A DNA stretch of 64,000 nucleotides from Nostocoides sp. HKS02 (GTDB taxonomy: Bacteria; Actinomycetota; Actinomycetes; Actinomycetales; Dermatophilaceae). Made by a program: the position numbers and the translations under genes. A model generated the notes under the pieces. It had not been told where the DNA came from. It worked only from the letters and a program-made list of their open reading frames with translations, and did not search any database. The stretch is taken from NCBI RefSeq assembly GCF_009707485.1, contig NZ_CP046121.1:1240001-1304000 (forward strand), written 5' to 3'. Shown one piece after another: positions 8,046 to 16,821 of this stretch. Within the stretch, counting starts at the first letter, position 1; every line of letters begins with the position of its first letter.

Positions 8046-9392
8046 TCAGGCTCCCGCCGTGGCTTGCGAGCCTGCGATCTCGGACCGCAGCGTCTTCAGC
8101 GCCGTGAGGTAGATCTCCGAGAACGAGGGGAACGGCTGGATCGTGTCGATGAGGATCTCGAGTGGCACCCGGGCTCGGATCGCAAGAGTGGCCTGTTGGA
8201 GCCACTCACCCGCCTCCGGCCCCAAGGCGTAGGCGCCCGTGAGCCGGTCGCCGTCGGAGACCAGCGTCAGGAAGCCGTTCGACTCGGCATACGCCCGGGT
8301 GTAGGTCGCAGTCCGGGCCACGTCGGAGACTGCTGCCGTCGCGCTAAATGGCCCGTCGCTCGCGCCGACGGCGGCGGCCGGCGGATCGGTGTAGACGACC
8401 CGCGGCATGGCGTCATAGTTGGCTTCGCGTGGCTCGCCGAGGAGGTTGGCTGCGACTACGCGGGCCTGGTACTTCCCGGCATGGGTGAACAGGAACTGGC
8501 CGGTGACGTCGCCGATGGCCCACAGCCGCTCGCCTGCCCGCATCGAGGCGTCGACCGGTATGCCGCGCGGATCAGACACGATACCAACGGTTTCCAGGCC
8601 GATGCCCTCGGTACGGGGCCGACGGCCCGTCGCGACGAGCAGGCGGTCCCCGCGCAGCTCTCGCCCGCCCTCCAAGGTCAGAACGAACTCCGAACCGTCA
8701 CGTCGTGCCGCGGTGGCCGTGGTGTCGAGGACCACGTCGATGCCGTCGCGCCGCAGCACCTCGGCGACCGCGTCCCCCAAGGGTGCTGGCTCGCGGCTCA
8801 AGATGCGATCGCTGACCAGGACGACCTCGCCGCCCAACCGGCGCACGGCCTGGGCCATCTCGGAACCGACGGCGCCTCCACCCAGGACCAGGAGGCGCTC
8901 CGGCACTGAGGTCATGGCGGTCACCTCGCGGTTGGTCCATATGCCGTCGAGCTCGCGCAGACCGGGGATGGGCGGTATCGAGGGCTCGGAGCCGGTGGCG
9001 ATGACGACGTCCTGGGCTGCGTGAGGTCGACCGTCGACCTCGACGACCCCGGTGCCCGCAAGCCTTCCGGTGCCGCGCAGCAGGTCGATGCCGTGATCGG
9101 CCAACCAGGCCTCCTGCCCGGCATCACTGTGGTCGGAGACCATGAAGTCCCGCCACGCCAGGGCGGCGGACACGTCGACCTCGGCCGTGCCAGCAGCATC
9201 GCGGGCGGCATGCACAGCCTCACCGGGACGAAGCAAGGTCTTGGAGGGGATGCACGCCCAATATGAGCACTCGCCGCCCACGAGCTCCCGCTCGACCACA
9301 GCCACTTTCAGACCGCCCTCGGCCAACGCCCCGGCACAGTGCTCGCCCGGAGATCCCCCGCCCACGACGATCACGTCGTACTGCTCGTTCAT
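8046..9392 (-). CDS. FAD-dependent pyridine nucleotide-disulfide oxidoreductase
   Basis: A 448-residue flavoprotein of the dihydrolipoamide dehydrogenase/mercuric reductase superfamily. The FAD-binding motif [17 protein letters not shown] is at the N-terminus, followed by the redox pair region [14 protein letters not shown], where the second cysteine replaces the usual CxxxxC spacing partner. A second Rossmann motif [16 protein letters not shown] binds NAD(P)H, and a GDVTG segment near residue 290 precedes the dimerisation domain. The reaction is electron transfer between NAD(P)H and a disulfide or quinone-like acceptor; the substrate is unknown. The ATG at 9392 has GAGGAG about nine bases upstream. 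It is divergent from the MarR regulator, with 328 bases between them. Confidence 0.9.
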   Translation of the reverse strand: MNEQYDVIVVGGGSPGEHCAGALAEGGLKVAVVERELVGGECSYWACIPSKTLLRPGEAVHAARDAAGTAEVDVSAALAWRDFMVSDHSDAGQEAWLADHGIDLLRGTGRLAGTGVVEVDGRPHAAQDVVIATGSEPSIPPIPGLRELDGIWTNREVTAMTSVPERLLVLGGGAVGSEMAQAVRRLGGEVVLVSDRILSREPAPLGDAVAEVLRRDGIDVVLDTTATAARRDGSEFVLTLEGGRELRGDRLLVATGRRPRTEGIGLETVGIVSDPRGIPVDASMRAGERLWAIGDVTGQFLFTHAGKYQARVVAANLLGEPREANYDAMPRVVYTDPPAAAVGASDGPFSATAAVSDVARTATYTRAYAESNGFLTLVSDGDRLTGAYALGPEAGEWLQQATLAIRARVPLEILIDTIQPFPSFSEIYLTALKTLRSEIAGSQATAGA

Positions 9393-9530
9393 GTCGGCAG
9401 CTCCTCGCGGCGTCGCCCCTGTCGATCACTCATCTCTGCCTCCCACCGATGGTCTTCCCATAGAGGTTGACCCGCAAAGGATCGTTCCCATACACCGCCA
9501 ACCGTCCTCCGTCCTGGCCCACCCGGTCTA

Positions 9531-9550
9531 GCCTCCATCCGAATGGAGGC
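9531..9550. repeat. short perfect hairpin between divergent genes
   Basis: GCCTCCAT and ATGGAGGC form an 8-base stem with a four-base loop within the 328-base gap between the flavoprotein and the MarR gene. No T-run follows, so it is more likely an operator or chance palindrome than a terminator. Confidence 0.5.
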
Positions 9551-9628
9551 GCCTTCCTCCCTCAGAGCGGTGCCCAACAGCCGGCGACAGCGTCCATCGG
9601 TGCGTAGGCGAGGCAACCCGACGCCCCC

Positions 9629-9697
9629 TTGACGAATGCCGAGCGCGAGGAGTATCCATCTAAGTGTTACTTAGATCTCTAACTATCAGTGATCTAA
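9629..9697 (+). promoter_or_regulatory. MarR promoter overlaid by palindromic operators
   Basis: A -35 TTGACG (9629-9634), an 18-base spacer and a -10 TATCCA (9653-9658) precede the MarR gene. The perfect palindrome ATCTAAGT-GTT-ACTTAGAT (9658-9676) begins at the -10 and covers the expected transcription start. A second inverted repeat, TTAGATC/GATCTAA (9671-9677 with 9691-9697), overlaps it. The AT-rich operator in GC-rich DNA and its position indicate repression by the MarR protein encoded immediately downstream. Confidence 0.8.
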
Positions 9698-9720
9698 GGA
9701 GTTTCCCTCGGGAGGCATCA

Positions 9721-10344
9721 GTGACCGCGCGACACACCGTCCGGGTGGACGATCGCACTGCGCCAGCCGTGGACGACGGGCGCGACGCAGCCGCACGCCG
9801 GGTGGACCATCTCGCCTTTGCCCGCGAGTTTCCGTCCGGCGACCCGTCGGCCACCGAGTGCGCCCAGAACTTGATCCTCGCCTCGAGCAGGTTCACCGAA
9901 GCCGACAGCCGCGGTCTGCGCCGGCACGGCCTGTCGATCGCCGCGCGCATCACGCTGGCCACGCTCGAAGGTGCCGGTGAGCCACTTCCTGCGACGGTGC
10001 TCGCCGAACGACTGCTCGTCACAGGCGCGAGCATCACCTCGTTGGTCGACACCCTGGAGCGCCGCGGCCTGGTCCGGCGGGTGCGGTCCGTCAGCGACCG
10101 CCGCGTGGTCCTGATCGAGCTGACCGACGCCGCCAGACCCGTGATCGATGCCTACCTCGCCGAGGTGACCGCTCTGCACGCGGCCGAGTTCGCGATCTTC
10201 AGCTCCGAGGAGAGGGAGCAGCTGAGCACTCTGCTCGCCCGGCTTGCCGCGCACATCACCACACTCGACGTGGACGCGATCACCGCCGCAGCCAAGCCAC
10301 GCAAGGCGCCCCGCAAGGCCACGCGGGGGGCACGCACGTCTTGA
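9721..10344 (+). CDS. MarR-family transcriptional regulator
   Basis: A 207-residue winged-helix repressor. The core is LSIAARITLATLEGAGEPLPATVLAERLLVTGASITSLVDTLERRGLVRRV, then the wing SVSDRRVVLIELTDAARPV, the classic MarR sequence with the DRR wing tip. It has a leader of about 45 residues and a lysine/arginine-rich tail (KPRKAPRKATRGARTS) that may add DNA contacts. GTG 9721 was chosen because GGGAGG stands five bases upstream and the palindromic operators lie before it; the frame itself is open to 9664 within the operator. The Tat-exported metallo-hydrolase gene follows after 36 bases and is probably in the same transcript. Confidence 0.92.
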   Translation: MTARHTVRVDDRTAPAVDDGRDAAARRVDHLAFAREFPSGDPSATECAQNLILASSRFTEADSRGLRRHGLSIAARITLATLEGAGEPLPATVLAERLLVTGASITSLVDTLERRGLVRRVRSVSDRRVVLIELTDAARPVIDAYLAEVTALHAAEFAIFSSEEREQLSTLLARLAAHITTLDVDAITAAAKPRKAPRKATRGARTS

Positions 10345-10380
10345 CGGTCAAGCCATCCGTCAACAGCAAAGGAGAGTTCC

Positions 10381-11475
10381 ATGACAGACATCCAGCAATG
10401 CGTGGGGTTTCCCAGCAGGCGTGGGTTCCTTGGGCGCGCCGCCCTGGTCGCGGCAGCAGCCCCCGCAGCAGCCATCCTCCCGACGCTGGTCCCGCAGGCC
10501 GCCGCGGCAGCGGACACGGGCGGAGGCCTGCCGACCTTCGCGCCGGTTCCGGCAAGCGCATTCGGCCCGGGACTGAATGCTGACGGCTACTTCGTCGGTC
10601 AGATCAACGACAACCTGTACTGGGTGACCGACGGGTTCTACCAGTCGATGTTCCTGGCCACGGCCGAGGGGGTCGTCGTGGTCGACGCCCCTCCGACCAT
10701 CGGTCACAACCTGCTCCGGGCGATCACAGCCGCCACCGCCAAAGCAGGCACGCCGTCCACGGTGACTCACCTGGTGTACTCGCACTTCCATGCCGACCAC
10801 ATCGGTGCGTCCTCGATCTTCGGCGACGACGTGATCCGCGTCGGACACGTCGAGACCCGCTCGCTCCTTCGTGCGGCCGGCGACCCGCACCGGCCACCGC
10901 CGACCGTGACGTTCACCAAGCGGCACGTGCTCGAGCTCGGCGCGGATCGGCTCGAGCTCGCATTCCACGGGCCGAACCACACGCCCGACAACATCTTCAT
11001 CTTCGCGCCGAGGCATCACACCCTGATGGTCGTCGACGTGCTCTTCCCCGGCTGGGTGCCGTTCAAGAACGTCGCCATCTCGCAGAACGTCCCCGGTTGG
11101 ATCGAGGCGCACGACATCGCCATGAGCTACCCGTGGACATCCTTGGTGGGCGGCCACCTCGGTCGCCTCGGCGTTCGCGCTGACGGCGAGCTGCAGCGCC
11201 AGTACCTGCGCGATCTGCAGACCAGCGTGCAGCAGACCATGGCCAGCCTCGACCCGACCCCGTTCTTCCAGAAGTACGGCCCGTCGGGCAACGCCTGGGC
11301 GATCTTCAAGACCTACCTCGACGCGGCAGCGGGACAAGCCGCCGCACCGGTGGTCGACAAGTACCTCGGCAAGCTGGGCGGGGCTGACGTCTTCACCATC
11401 GACAACGCCTTCGCGCTCTTCGAGTCGCTGCGCGTTGACACCGGCACACTCGGACCGTTCGGGATCAGGCCTTAG
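10381..11475 (+). CDS. Tat-exported MBL-fold metallo-hydrolase
   Basis: A 364-residue metallo-beta-lactamase-fold protein with a twin-arginine signal: SRRGFLGRAALVAAAAPAAA near residue 12, with a likely cleavage after the alanine run at about 40-45. The zinc site is YSHFHADHIGASSIFG, with later histidines at FHGPNHTPDN and VGGHLGRLG. The family includes lactonases, thioesterases and other hydrolases acting outside the cytoplasm; the SDSA or quorum-quenching type of substrate cannot be told apart from sequence. The ribosome binding site AAAGGAGAG lies just before the ATG. It is co-directional with the MarR gene and probably controlled by the same inducible promoter. Confidence 0.9.
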   Translation: MTDIQQCVGFPSRRGFLGRAALVAAAAPAAAILPTLVPQAAAAADTGGGLPTFAPVPASAFGPGLNADGYFVGQINDNLYWVTDGFYQSMFLATAEGVVVVDAPPTIGHNLLRAITAATAKAGTPSTVTHLVYSHFHADHIGASSIFGDDVIRVGHVETRSLLRAAGDPHRPPPTVTFTKRHVLELGADRLELAFHGPNHTPDNIFIFAPRHHTLMVVDVLFPGWVPFKNVAISQNVPGWIEAHDIAMSYPWTSLVGGHLGRLGVRADGELQRQYLRDLQTSVQQTMASLDPTPFFQKYGPSGNAWAIFKTYLDAAAGQAAAPVVDKYLGKLGGADVFTIDNAFALFESLRVDTGTLGPFGIRP

Positions 11476-11734
11476 ATCGAGGGGTCGCGCCGCGGGCCGA
11501 GGCCCCGGTCAGTGCCAGCGGTCGGGGTGGACGTCTCCTGGAATGTCCGCCTCGGGTCGTAGGCGTCCGGCGGAACCGGAAAGGCCCCCCGAATCCAGAT
11601 GGCTCGGACGCCGAGCCCTCGTCGCATCGAAGAACGTAAAGCTGAGCATCTGACCGGGTGTGTCCAAACGCACTCTCATGCCGGTGGGCGGATGTCGCGT
11701 GACGCGTTATGGGCGCATCAGATTGGATGGTGCC

Positions 11735-12496
11735 GTGGGCACTTGGAGCGGCGTCGCCGACGCATACCGGGAGTCGTTCGCCACGCTGTGCGCGGGCGCC
11801 ATAGAGCGGCTGCTCGCTGATACGTCAGGCGAGAGGCATCTCGATGTCGGGTCGGGCACGGGGGCTCTTGCTGCCCGCGCCGACGCCCTCGGCCGGAAGG
11901 TCATCGCGATCGATGCTGACCCGGAGATGGTCGCAGTGTCGACGGCCGTCGCTGGCGGACGCGTGGTTGAGGGCTCGCTGCCGGACCTACCGTTCGATGA
12001 CAACGCCTTCGATGCCGTGACGGCGAACTTCGTGATCAACCACGTTCCCGACCCGCGAGCAGGTATGCGCGAGCTCGCCCGGGTCGTTCGCCCCGGAGGG
12101 CGTGTTGCCGCGACGATCTGGCCCAGCCAGCCCGCCGAGTGGGCGGTGCTGGTCGCAGGGGCCTTCAGCGCCGCTGGCGTCATTCCGATCCCCGGCCAGC
12201 GTCTGAGCGCTGATCTGGACTTCGAACGCTCGGTGGCCGGGCTGCGTGGGCTTGCCGAGGCAGCCGGGCTGGAAGCAATCACGGCCACAGAACTGAAATG
12301 GGATTGGGACATCAGCGTCGACGCACTTTGGGGTGGAATCGCCGGAGGAGTAGCGACGGTCGGTCAAACGTTTCTCGCGCAGATGCCCGAGGTGCAAGCG
12401 TCAGCCGAGCGCGAGTTTCGTGAGGCGGCCACGGCCCTAGCCCCTGAGGGGATATTGAGACTCTCCACCACGGCCGTCTACGTCGTCGCCACCTGA
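11735..12496 (+). CDS. class I SAM-dependent methyltransferase
   Basis: A 253-residue methyltransferase with a seven-strand Rossmann fold. Motif I is HLDVGSGTGALAARA, then VIAIDADPEMV, motif IV FDAVTANFVINHVPDP, and the post-motif ELARVVRPGGRVAATIWP, which is close to the UbiE/COQ5 type. GTG 11735 (VGTWSGVADAYRES) fits the family N-terminus; an in-frame ATG at 11660 would add 25 residues of unrelated sequence. The C-terminal half begins SAAGVIPIPGQRLSADLDFERS and probably binds the unknown acceptor. It follows 259 non-coding bases after the metallo-hydrolase and has no obvious operon partner. Confidence 0.85.
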   Translation: MGTWSGVADAYRESFATLCAGAIERLLADTSGERHLDVGSGTGALAARADALGRKVIAIDADPEMVAVSTAVAGGRVVEGSLPDLPFDDNAFDAVTANFVINHVPDPRAGMRELARVVRPGGRVAATIWPSQPAEWAVLVAGAFSAAGVIPIPGQRLSADLDFERSVAGLRGLAEAAGLEAITATELKWDWDISVDALWGGIAGGVATVGQTFLAQMPEVQASAEREFREAATALAPEGILRLSTTAVYVVAT

Positions 12497-12597
12497 CCGA
12501 TATCCGCACATGCCGCGTTCCGCGCTCGATCCTGCCGATGAGCGCTCACCCTGACGAACCGCCAGCGTCACGGCGGCTCGGCTGACACACTGCACGC

Positions 12598-13185
12598 GTG
12601 GTTGCCGCCGTTCACTACTTCGCCACCGAGTCCGACCAATGGGCGCTGCGGGACTATCTCGGCGAGCCGACGGAGGTCACGCTCCAACCCTGGCCCGTGG
12701 TCACATCCCCGCCCTTGCGCCTGGCGCGGACCAGAGCGATCACCCTTGGAACGGTCATGTTGGTCCATCGCAAGCTCGGCGACCCCGTGCTCATTGACCC
12801 TGACAGCGAAGCGATGGCGACCTCGACGAAGTCTGGACTCTTCAACCGCCTGAACTGGGAGCGCCTGCGCCCAGCATCAACTGAACGCCTGGTCGACTCC
12901 AACGCATCGCCGGTCCTTTTCTGGCGACCGGGTCTGTCGACGGCGGAGGAGATCCAGTCGAGCGAGATCGGTTCGCAGGCCGACTCCATTGCCGCCATCT
13001 CGCAGGAGTACGAGCGTTGGGCGAATCGGGCCATGAGCTGGGTCCGGCGCAGGGGCACGAAGGTCTGGGGTCTCGAGAAGACCAGTATCAGGCCAGACCT
13101 CGATATCCGGCTGAGCACCGTCAGTACCGTCTACGCGCTGCCTGATGCTCTCGCGGCGTTGAAATCAGGCGCACACGCCTCCTAG
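12598..13185 (+). CDS. hypothetical protein
   Basis: A 195-residue protein that I do not recognise. It begins VVAAVHYFATESDQWALRDYLGEP and contains a tryptophan-rich middle (RWANRAMSWVRRRGTKVWG), with no signal peptide or membrane segment. Third-position GC is good, and the composition (balanced charge, no low-complexity runs) suggests a real coding region rather than a shadow frame. The GTG at 12598 lacks a visible ribosome binding site and may be leaderless. It is isolated between a methyltransferase and the tRNA region, a place where horizontally acquired genes are common. Confidence 0.55.
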   Translation: MVAAVHYFATESDQWALRDYLGEPTEVTLQPWPVVTSPPLRLARTRAITLGTVMLVHRKLGDPVLIDPDSEAMATSTKSGLFNRLNWERLRPASTERLVDSNASPVLFWRPGLSTAEEIQSSEIGSQADSIAAISQEYERWANRAMSWVRRRGTKVWGLEKTSIRPDLDIRLSTVSTVYALPDALAALKSGAHAS

Positions 13186-13595
13186 CCAAGTGCGCCCACA
13201 TGCCGCTTTAGGTGCGGCCGATGACCCATCATGACGAGGTGTAGATCCCCAGACGGCTGCGGCCGTGGCCCGGCAGGACCGTTGCCTCGCGGACACCAGC
13301 AGTCGGCTGCCGCGAACCTACCCAGGTTCGCCGGTCCAGGGCGGCACGCGAAGCCTCGGTCACGGCGAGGTCGAGTCGGCGTGCGCCATGACTTCGCGAA
13401 CCCTCGACTGGCGGGGCAAGGGGTCCAAAGTCAAGGACATCTGCTCCCTCACCTGACTGCTTCCCTGCATGAGAAGTGACACCGGGTAGCGGGGACGCCT
13501 GCGCACAACCACGGACGCCAGCGGACCGCGCCTCCGGCCAAACGCGCAGCCGTAGTCACTCACTAGGTCACTCACGGGCCATGCTCGAACCCCAA
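13186..13595. other. 410-bp gap with a possible integrase scrap
   Basis: No intact gene is seen. At 13391-13455 the plus strand reads SRTLDWRGKGSKVKDICSLT and then stops, which resembles the GKGxKxRxVPL strand of tyrosine recombinases next to a tRNA cluster. Only this fragment is recognisable, so it could be chance. The rest shows no promoter, repeat or RNA that I can support. Confidence 0.3.
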
Positions 13596-13641
13596 CGAAA
13601 CGGCCCCTTACTTGCGTCTCCGCAGTTCAGGGGCCGTTTCG
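13596..13641 (-). terminator. terminator after the tRNA cluster
   Basis: Thirteen perfectly complementary bases (CGAAACGGCCCCT with AGGGGCCGTTTCG) flank a 20-base loop, starting three bases after the end of tRNA-Val on the minus strand. The T-tract is weak, as is usual in high-GC genomes. Confidence 0.75.
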
Positions 13642-13644
13642 TAC

Positions 13645-13719
13645 TGGTGGGCGATACTGGGTTTGAACCAGTGACCTCTTCCGTGTCAAGGAAGCGCGCT
13701 ACCACTGCGCCAATCGCCC
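13645..13719 (-). tRNA. tRNA-Val (anticodon GAC)
   Basis: The minus strand folds as a cloverleaf: acceptor GGGCGAT pairs with ATCGCCC, the anticodon loop reads TTGACAC with GAC, and the T arm is CTGGTTCAAACCCAG. The 3' ACCA is encoded, unlike in the two neighbouring tRNAs. Confidence 0.95.
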
Positions 13720-13774
13720 TGGGTGGTGCTGGGTTTGACTCAGAAATTCGAGTCTCACGGTGGGTCCCGTGTCG

Positions 13775-13845
13775 AGGTGGAGACGGGATTTGAACCCGTG
13801 TACGCGGCTTTGCAGGCCGCTGCCTCGCCTCTCGGCCACTCCACC
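13775..13845 (-). tRNA. tRNA-Cys (anticodon GCA)
   Basis: Acceptor GGTGGAG pairs with CTCCACC, the anticodon loop is CTGCAAA with GCA, the T arm is CGGGTTCAAATCCCG, and the discriminator is T, as expected for cysteine. CCA is not encoded. It lies between the Gly and Val tRNAs, on the same strand. Confidence 0.95.
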
Positions 13846-13867
13846 GTGAAGGCGGTCAAACCCTCCG

Positions 13868-13940
13868 AGCGGATGACCGGGCTCGAACCGGCGACCTCAA
13901 CCTTGGCAAGGTTGCGCTCTACCAACTGAGCTACATCCGC
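13868..13940 (-). tRNA. tRNA-Gly (anticodon GCC)
   Basis: Acceptor GCGGATG pairs with CATCCGC, the D arm is AGCTCAGTTGGTAGAGC, and the anticodon loop is TTGCCAA with GCC. CCA is not encoded. It is the first tRNA of the minus-strand Gly-Cys-Val cluster. Confidence 0.95.
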
Positions 13941-13972
13941 ATTACCCGCGCTATTGGTGTCGAACGGGATTT

Positions 13973-15154
13973 TCACCCGCTGCGCGTGCGGACAGACAGT
14001 ATCCGATCTTGCGCGTCGTCTTCAAATTGGCTCCCCAGACCGGTCCGGTCAGCCCCGTCCGGCATGGGCGTCAGGGGCTTGCGAGCCTCGTCACGGAGCT
14101 CGCTCACCGATGCCGCGAGGTCGCCCTCCAGCGCCTCCAGACCGCGATCGGGCGTCGGCTCGGACCCCCGCTCGCCACGACCACGGGCCCGCCGGGCAGC
14201 CCACCGTCCCTTGAGCCAGGTGACCGACTGCGCGCGCAGGGAGGGCCGTTCCTCGACCGGCCACAGCGTCCGGATCGCGGCGTTCAGGGCCGCGCCGATG
14301 AGCACGGCGATGGCCAGCGCATACAGCCAGATGAGCAGCACGATCGGGGTCGACAGCGGTCCGTAGATCGAGGTGCCGTCCCGCACGGAGGCGGTGATGG
14401 TGCTCCGCAACACAAAGGACGCCAGCACCCAGATGACCAGCGTGAGGACACCCCCGGGCACATCGCGCAGCCAGGGAGTGCGCCGCGGCGTCGAGATGTG
14501 GAACAGCGTCGCCACGCTCGCCACCGCCAGGACCGTGACCACGGGCCAGTAGAGGTACGTGAGGACGTGCAGCTCACGCGGCAGCAGCTGGCCGAGCCAC
14601 TCAGGGCCGATGACGACGAGCGGGATCACGACGATCCCCACGAGGAGCGACAGGAAGTACAGCGTCAGCGACAGCGCCCGGGTCCGGACGATCCCGCGCA
14701 CGCCGGACTGCCCGTACATGATCGAGATGGTGTCGACGAAGACGTTGAGCGCACGCGACCCCGACCAGATCGAGAGCAGGAACCCCACCGAGATGAGGTC
14801 GAACCGGCCGTCCTTCAGCACCGCTGTGACGGTCGGGACGATCGTCTCGGTGACCACCCCCTCGAGGACGTAGCGCTCGGAGAACGTCCTGATGCCGTCG
14901 ACCAGCTGCTGCACGATGTCCTGCCCGAGCAGCTTGCCGAGGTAACCCACACCACCGAACAGCCCGAGCACCAGGGGAGGAAGCGACAGCAGCATGAAGA
15001 AGCCCGCCTCGGACGCCAGGCCGGTCACGCGGTAGCGCAGGCACACCCGGATCGTCTCGAGCGTGAGCCGGGCCACCGGCAGAGCGCCGGGGACGCGAAC
15101 CAGCTCGCGACGCACTCGACCCCTGACACTCACACCGCCACGGTATCCCGGCAT
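13973..15154 (-). CDS. YihY/BrkB-family integral membrane protein
   Basis: A 393-residue membrane protein of the YihY/virulence factor BrkB family (once misnamed RNase BN). After a basic N-terminus come six or so hydrophobic segments: GLASEAGFFMLLSLPPLVLG, SVGFLLSIWSGSRALNVFVD, LSLTLYFLSLLVGIVVIPLV, VVTVLAVASVATLFHIS, GGVLTLVIWVLASFVL and IVLLIWLYALAIAVLIGAAL. The family motif GSRALNVFVDTIS and the C-terminal LIWLY are typical. A charged cytoplasmic tail of about 90 residues follows. ATG 15154 is a choice among weak starts; GTG 15133 is possible. It is divergent from the AidB-like gene only ten bases away, so their promoters overlap. Function unknown; a transporter is suspected. Confidence 0.88.
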   Translation of the reverse strand: MPGYRGGVSVRGRVRRELVRVPGALPVARLTLETIRVCLRYRVTGLASEAGFFMLLSLPPLVLGLFGGVGYLGKLLGQDIVQQLVDGIRTFSERYVLEGVVTETIVPTVTAVLKDGRFDLISVGFLLSIWSGSRALNVFVDTISIMYGQSGVRGIVRTRALSLTLYFLSLLVGIVVIPLVVIGPEWLGQLLPRELHVLTYLYWPVVTVLAVASVATLFHISTPRRTPWLRDVPGGVLTLVIWVLASFVLRSTITASVRDGTSIYGPLSTPIVLLIWLYALAIAVLIGAALNAAIRTLWPVEERPSLRAQSVTWLKGRWAARRARGRGERGSEPTPDRGLEALEGDLAASVSELRDEARKPLTPMPDGADRTGLGSQFEDDAQDRILSVRTRSG

Positions 15155-15164
15155 AGTGGGGGCC

Positions 15165-16811
15165 GTGCCCACCCACGCCGTGACCAACCAGGTGCCCCCG
15201 CTCCCCGACTACAACACGCTCGAGAGCCAACCCGCGCTCCACGAGGGTCTGCGCCGCTGGGCCGACCCCGCGGCATACGCGGAGATCAGCGCGCTCGGCG
15301 CACGGGCCGGCTCGGTCGAGGCGCGCACCTGGGCGGTCCAGGCGAACGAGAACGAGCCCGTCCTACGCACCCACTCCCCCACCGGCGAACGCCTCGACGA
15401 GGTCGAGTTCCACCCCGCCTGGCACTCCCTGATGCAGGTCGCCGTCGGCGCCGGTCTCACGGCCGAGCCGTGGACCCAGCCTGCCGCGAGCGCGGCGCAC
15501 GTCCGCCGCGCGGCCGGGTTCATCGCGTGGTCCGAGAACGAGCAGGGACACCTCTGCCCCATCTCGATGACGTATGCCGCGGCGCCGGCCCTCGCCGCCA
15601 ACCCGGCCCTCGCGCAGCGCTGGGTGCCGGCGCTTGCGTCGCGGTCCTACGACTTCGGCGTCCGCGCGCTCGCCGACAAGCGCGGCGCGATCGCAGGCAT
15701 GGGCATGACCGAGAAGCAGGGCGGCTCCGACGTCCGCGCCAACTCGACCGTCGCCGTCGCGACCCCGGGTGGTCCGCTGGAGGGCGGCGAGACCTACCGG
15801 CTCACGGGGCACAAGTGGTTCTGCTCGGCGCCGATGAGCGACGCCTTCCTCGTGCTCGCGCAGACCGACGCCGGGGTGGGCTGCTTCCTCGTGCCTCGCG
15901 CCCTCGACGACGGCACCCGCAACGCCTTCGCGCTGCAGCGACTCAAGGACAAGCTCGGCAACCGCTCCAATGCGTCCTCCGAGGTGGAGTTCGACGGCAC
16001 GTGGGGGGTCCGGGTCGGCGACGAGGGGCGCGGCATCCGCACCATCCTCGACATGGTGGCCGCTACCCGTCTCGACTGCATCCTCGGCTCCGCCTCGACC
16101 ATGCGCGCCGCTCTGGTTCGCGCGGTCCACCACGCCCGGCACCGCTCCGCCTTCGGTGCCCTCCTGGTCGACCAGCCCCTCATGCAGAACGTCCTCGCCG
16201 ACCTGGCGCTCGAGGTCGAGGCCGCCACGACCCTCGCGCTCCGTCTCGCGCACGCCGTGGACGAGGGCGACACCGCCCTGTCGCGCCTCGGCGTCGCGGT
16301 GGGCAAGTACTGGGTCTGCAAGCGCACCTCCCCCATGGTCGCCGAGGCGCTGGAGTGCCTGGGGGGTAACGGGTACGTCGAGGAGAACGGTCTCGCCCGC
16401 CTCTACCGCGAGGCCCCGCTGAACTCCATCTGGGAGGGCTCGGGGAACGTCAACGCCCTCGACGTGCTGCGCGCCGTGACCCGCGAGCCGGCCTCCGTCG
16501 AGGCCTTCCTCGCCGAGGTGGGCAAGGGTCGTGGGCAGCACCCCGCCCTCGACCAGGCGATCGCCGGGCTCCCCGAGGTGATCGCGTATGCCGCCCAGCC
16601 GGGCGCCCAGTCCGGGGCCCGCCGCGTCGTCGAGCAGCTGGCAGTCACGCTGCAGGCCTCACTGCTCGCGCAGTACGCCCCGACCGAGGTGGCTGACGCC
16701 TTCAGCGCCAGCCGATTGGGAGGCGCCCACGGCACGACCTTCGGCACTCTCGACGCGCCGCTGGCCGTCGCGACCGCACGAGGCATCGTGGACCGCGCCT
16801 TCGCGGGCTGA
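15165..16811 (+). CDS. AidB-like acyl-CoA dehydrogenase
   Basis: A 548-residue flavoenzyme-fold protein. The N-terminus THAVTNQVPPLPDYN matches the AidB branch (E. coli AidB has HTVFNQ), and the length fits AidB (about 540) rather than ordinary acyl-CoA dehydrogenases (about 380). Visible motifs are GMGMTEKQGGSDVRANST, LTGHKWFCSAPMSDAF for flavin and substrate binding, and CLGGNGYVEENGLARLYREAPLNSIWEGSGNVNALD, where the family has its Arg-Glu active region. AidB is a DNA-binding protein of the alkylation response in E. coli; the role here is inferred from architecture only. The GTG at 15165 starts ten bases from the divergent BrkB-like gene. Confidence 0.88.
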   Translation: MPTHAVTNQVPPLPDYNTLESQPALHEGLRRWADPAAYAEISALGARAGSVEARTWAVQANENEPVLRTHSPTGERLDEVEFHPAWHSLMQVAVGAGLTAEPWTQPAASAAHVRRAAGFIAWSENEQGHLCPISMTYAAAPALAANPALAQRWVPALASRSYDFGVRALADKRGAIAGMGMTEKQGGSDVRANSTVAVATPGGPLEGGETYRLTGHKWFCSAPMSDAFLVLAQTDAGVGCFLVPRALDDGTRNAFALQRLKDKLGNRSNASSEVEFDGTWGVRVGDEGRGIRTILDMVAATRLDCILGSASTMRAALVRAVHHARHRSAFGALLVDQPLMQNVLADLALEVEAATTLALRLAHAVDEGDTALSRLGVAVGKYWVCKRTSPMVAEALECLGGNGYVEENGLARLYREAPLNSIWEGSGNVNALDVLRAVTREPASVEAFLAEVGKGRGQHPALDQAIAGLPEVIAYAAQPGAQSGARRVVEQLAVTLQASLLAQYAPTEVADAFSASRLGGAHGTTFGTLDAPLAVATARGIVDRAFAG

Positions 16812-16821
16812 CCCTGAGGGG

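Noticed and set aside
13720..13774. Possible fourth tRNA between Val and Cys
   Set aside because: A GACTC/GAGTC stem resembles a T arm, but no acceptor or anticodon stem can be formed in 55 bases.
14009..16369. Very long plus-strand frame (over 700 codons) across the tRNA end, BrkB and AidB-like genes
   Set aside because: It reads antisense through BrkB and out of frame through the AidB-like gene, is Arg/Gly/His-rich, and is typical of high-GC shadow frames.
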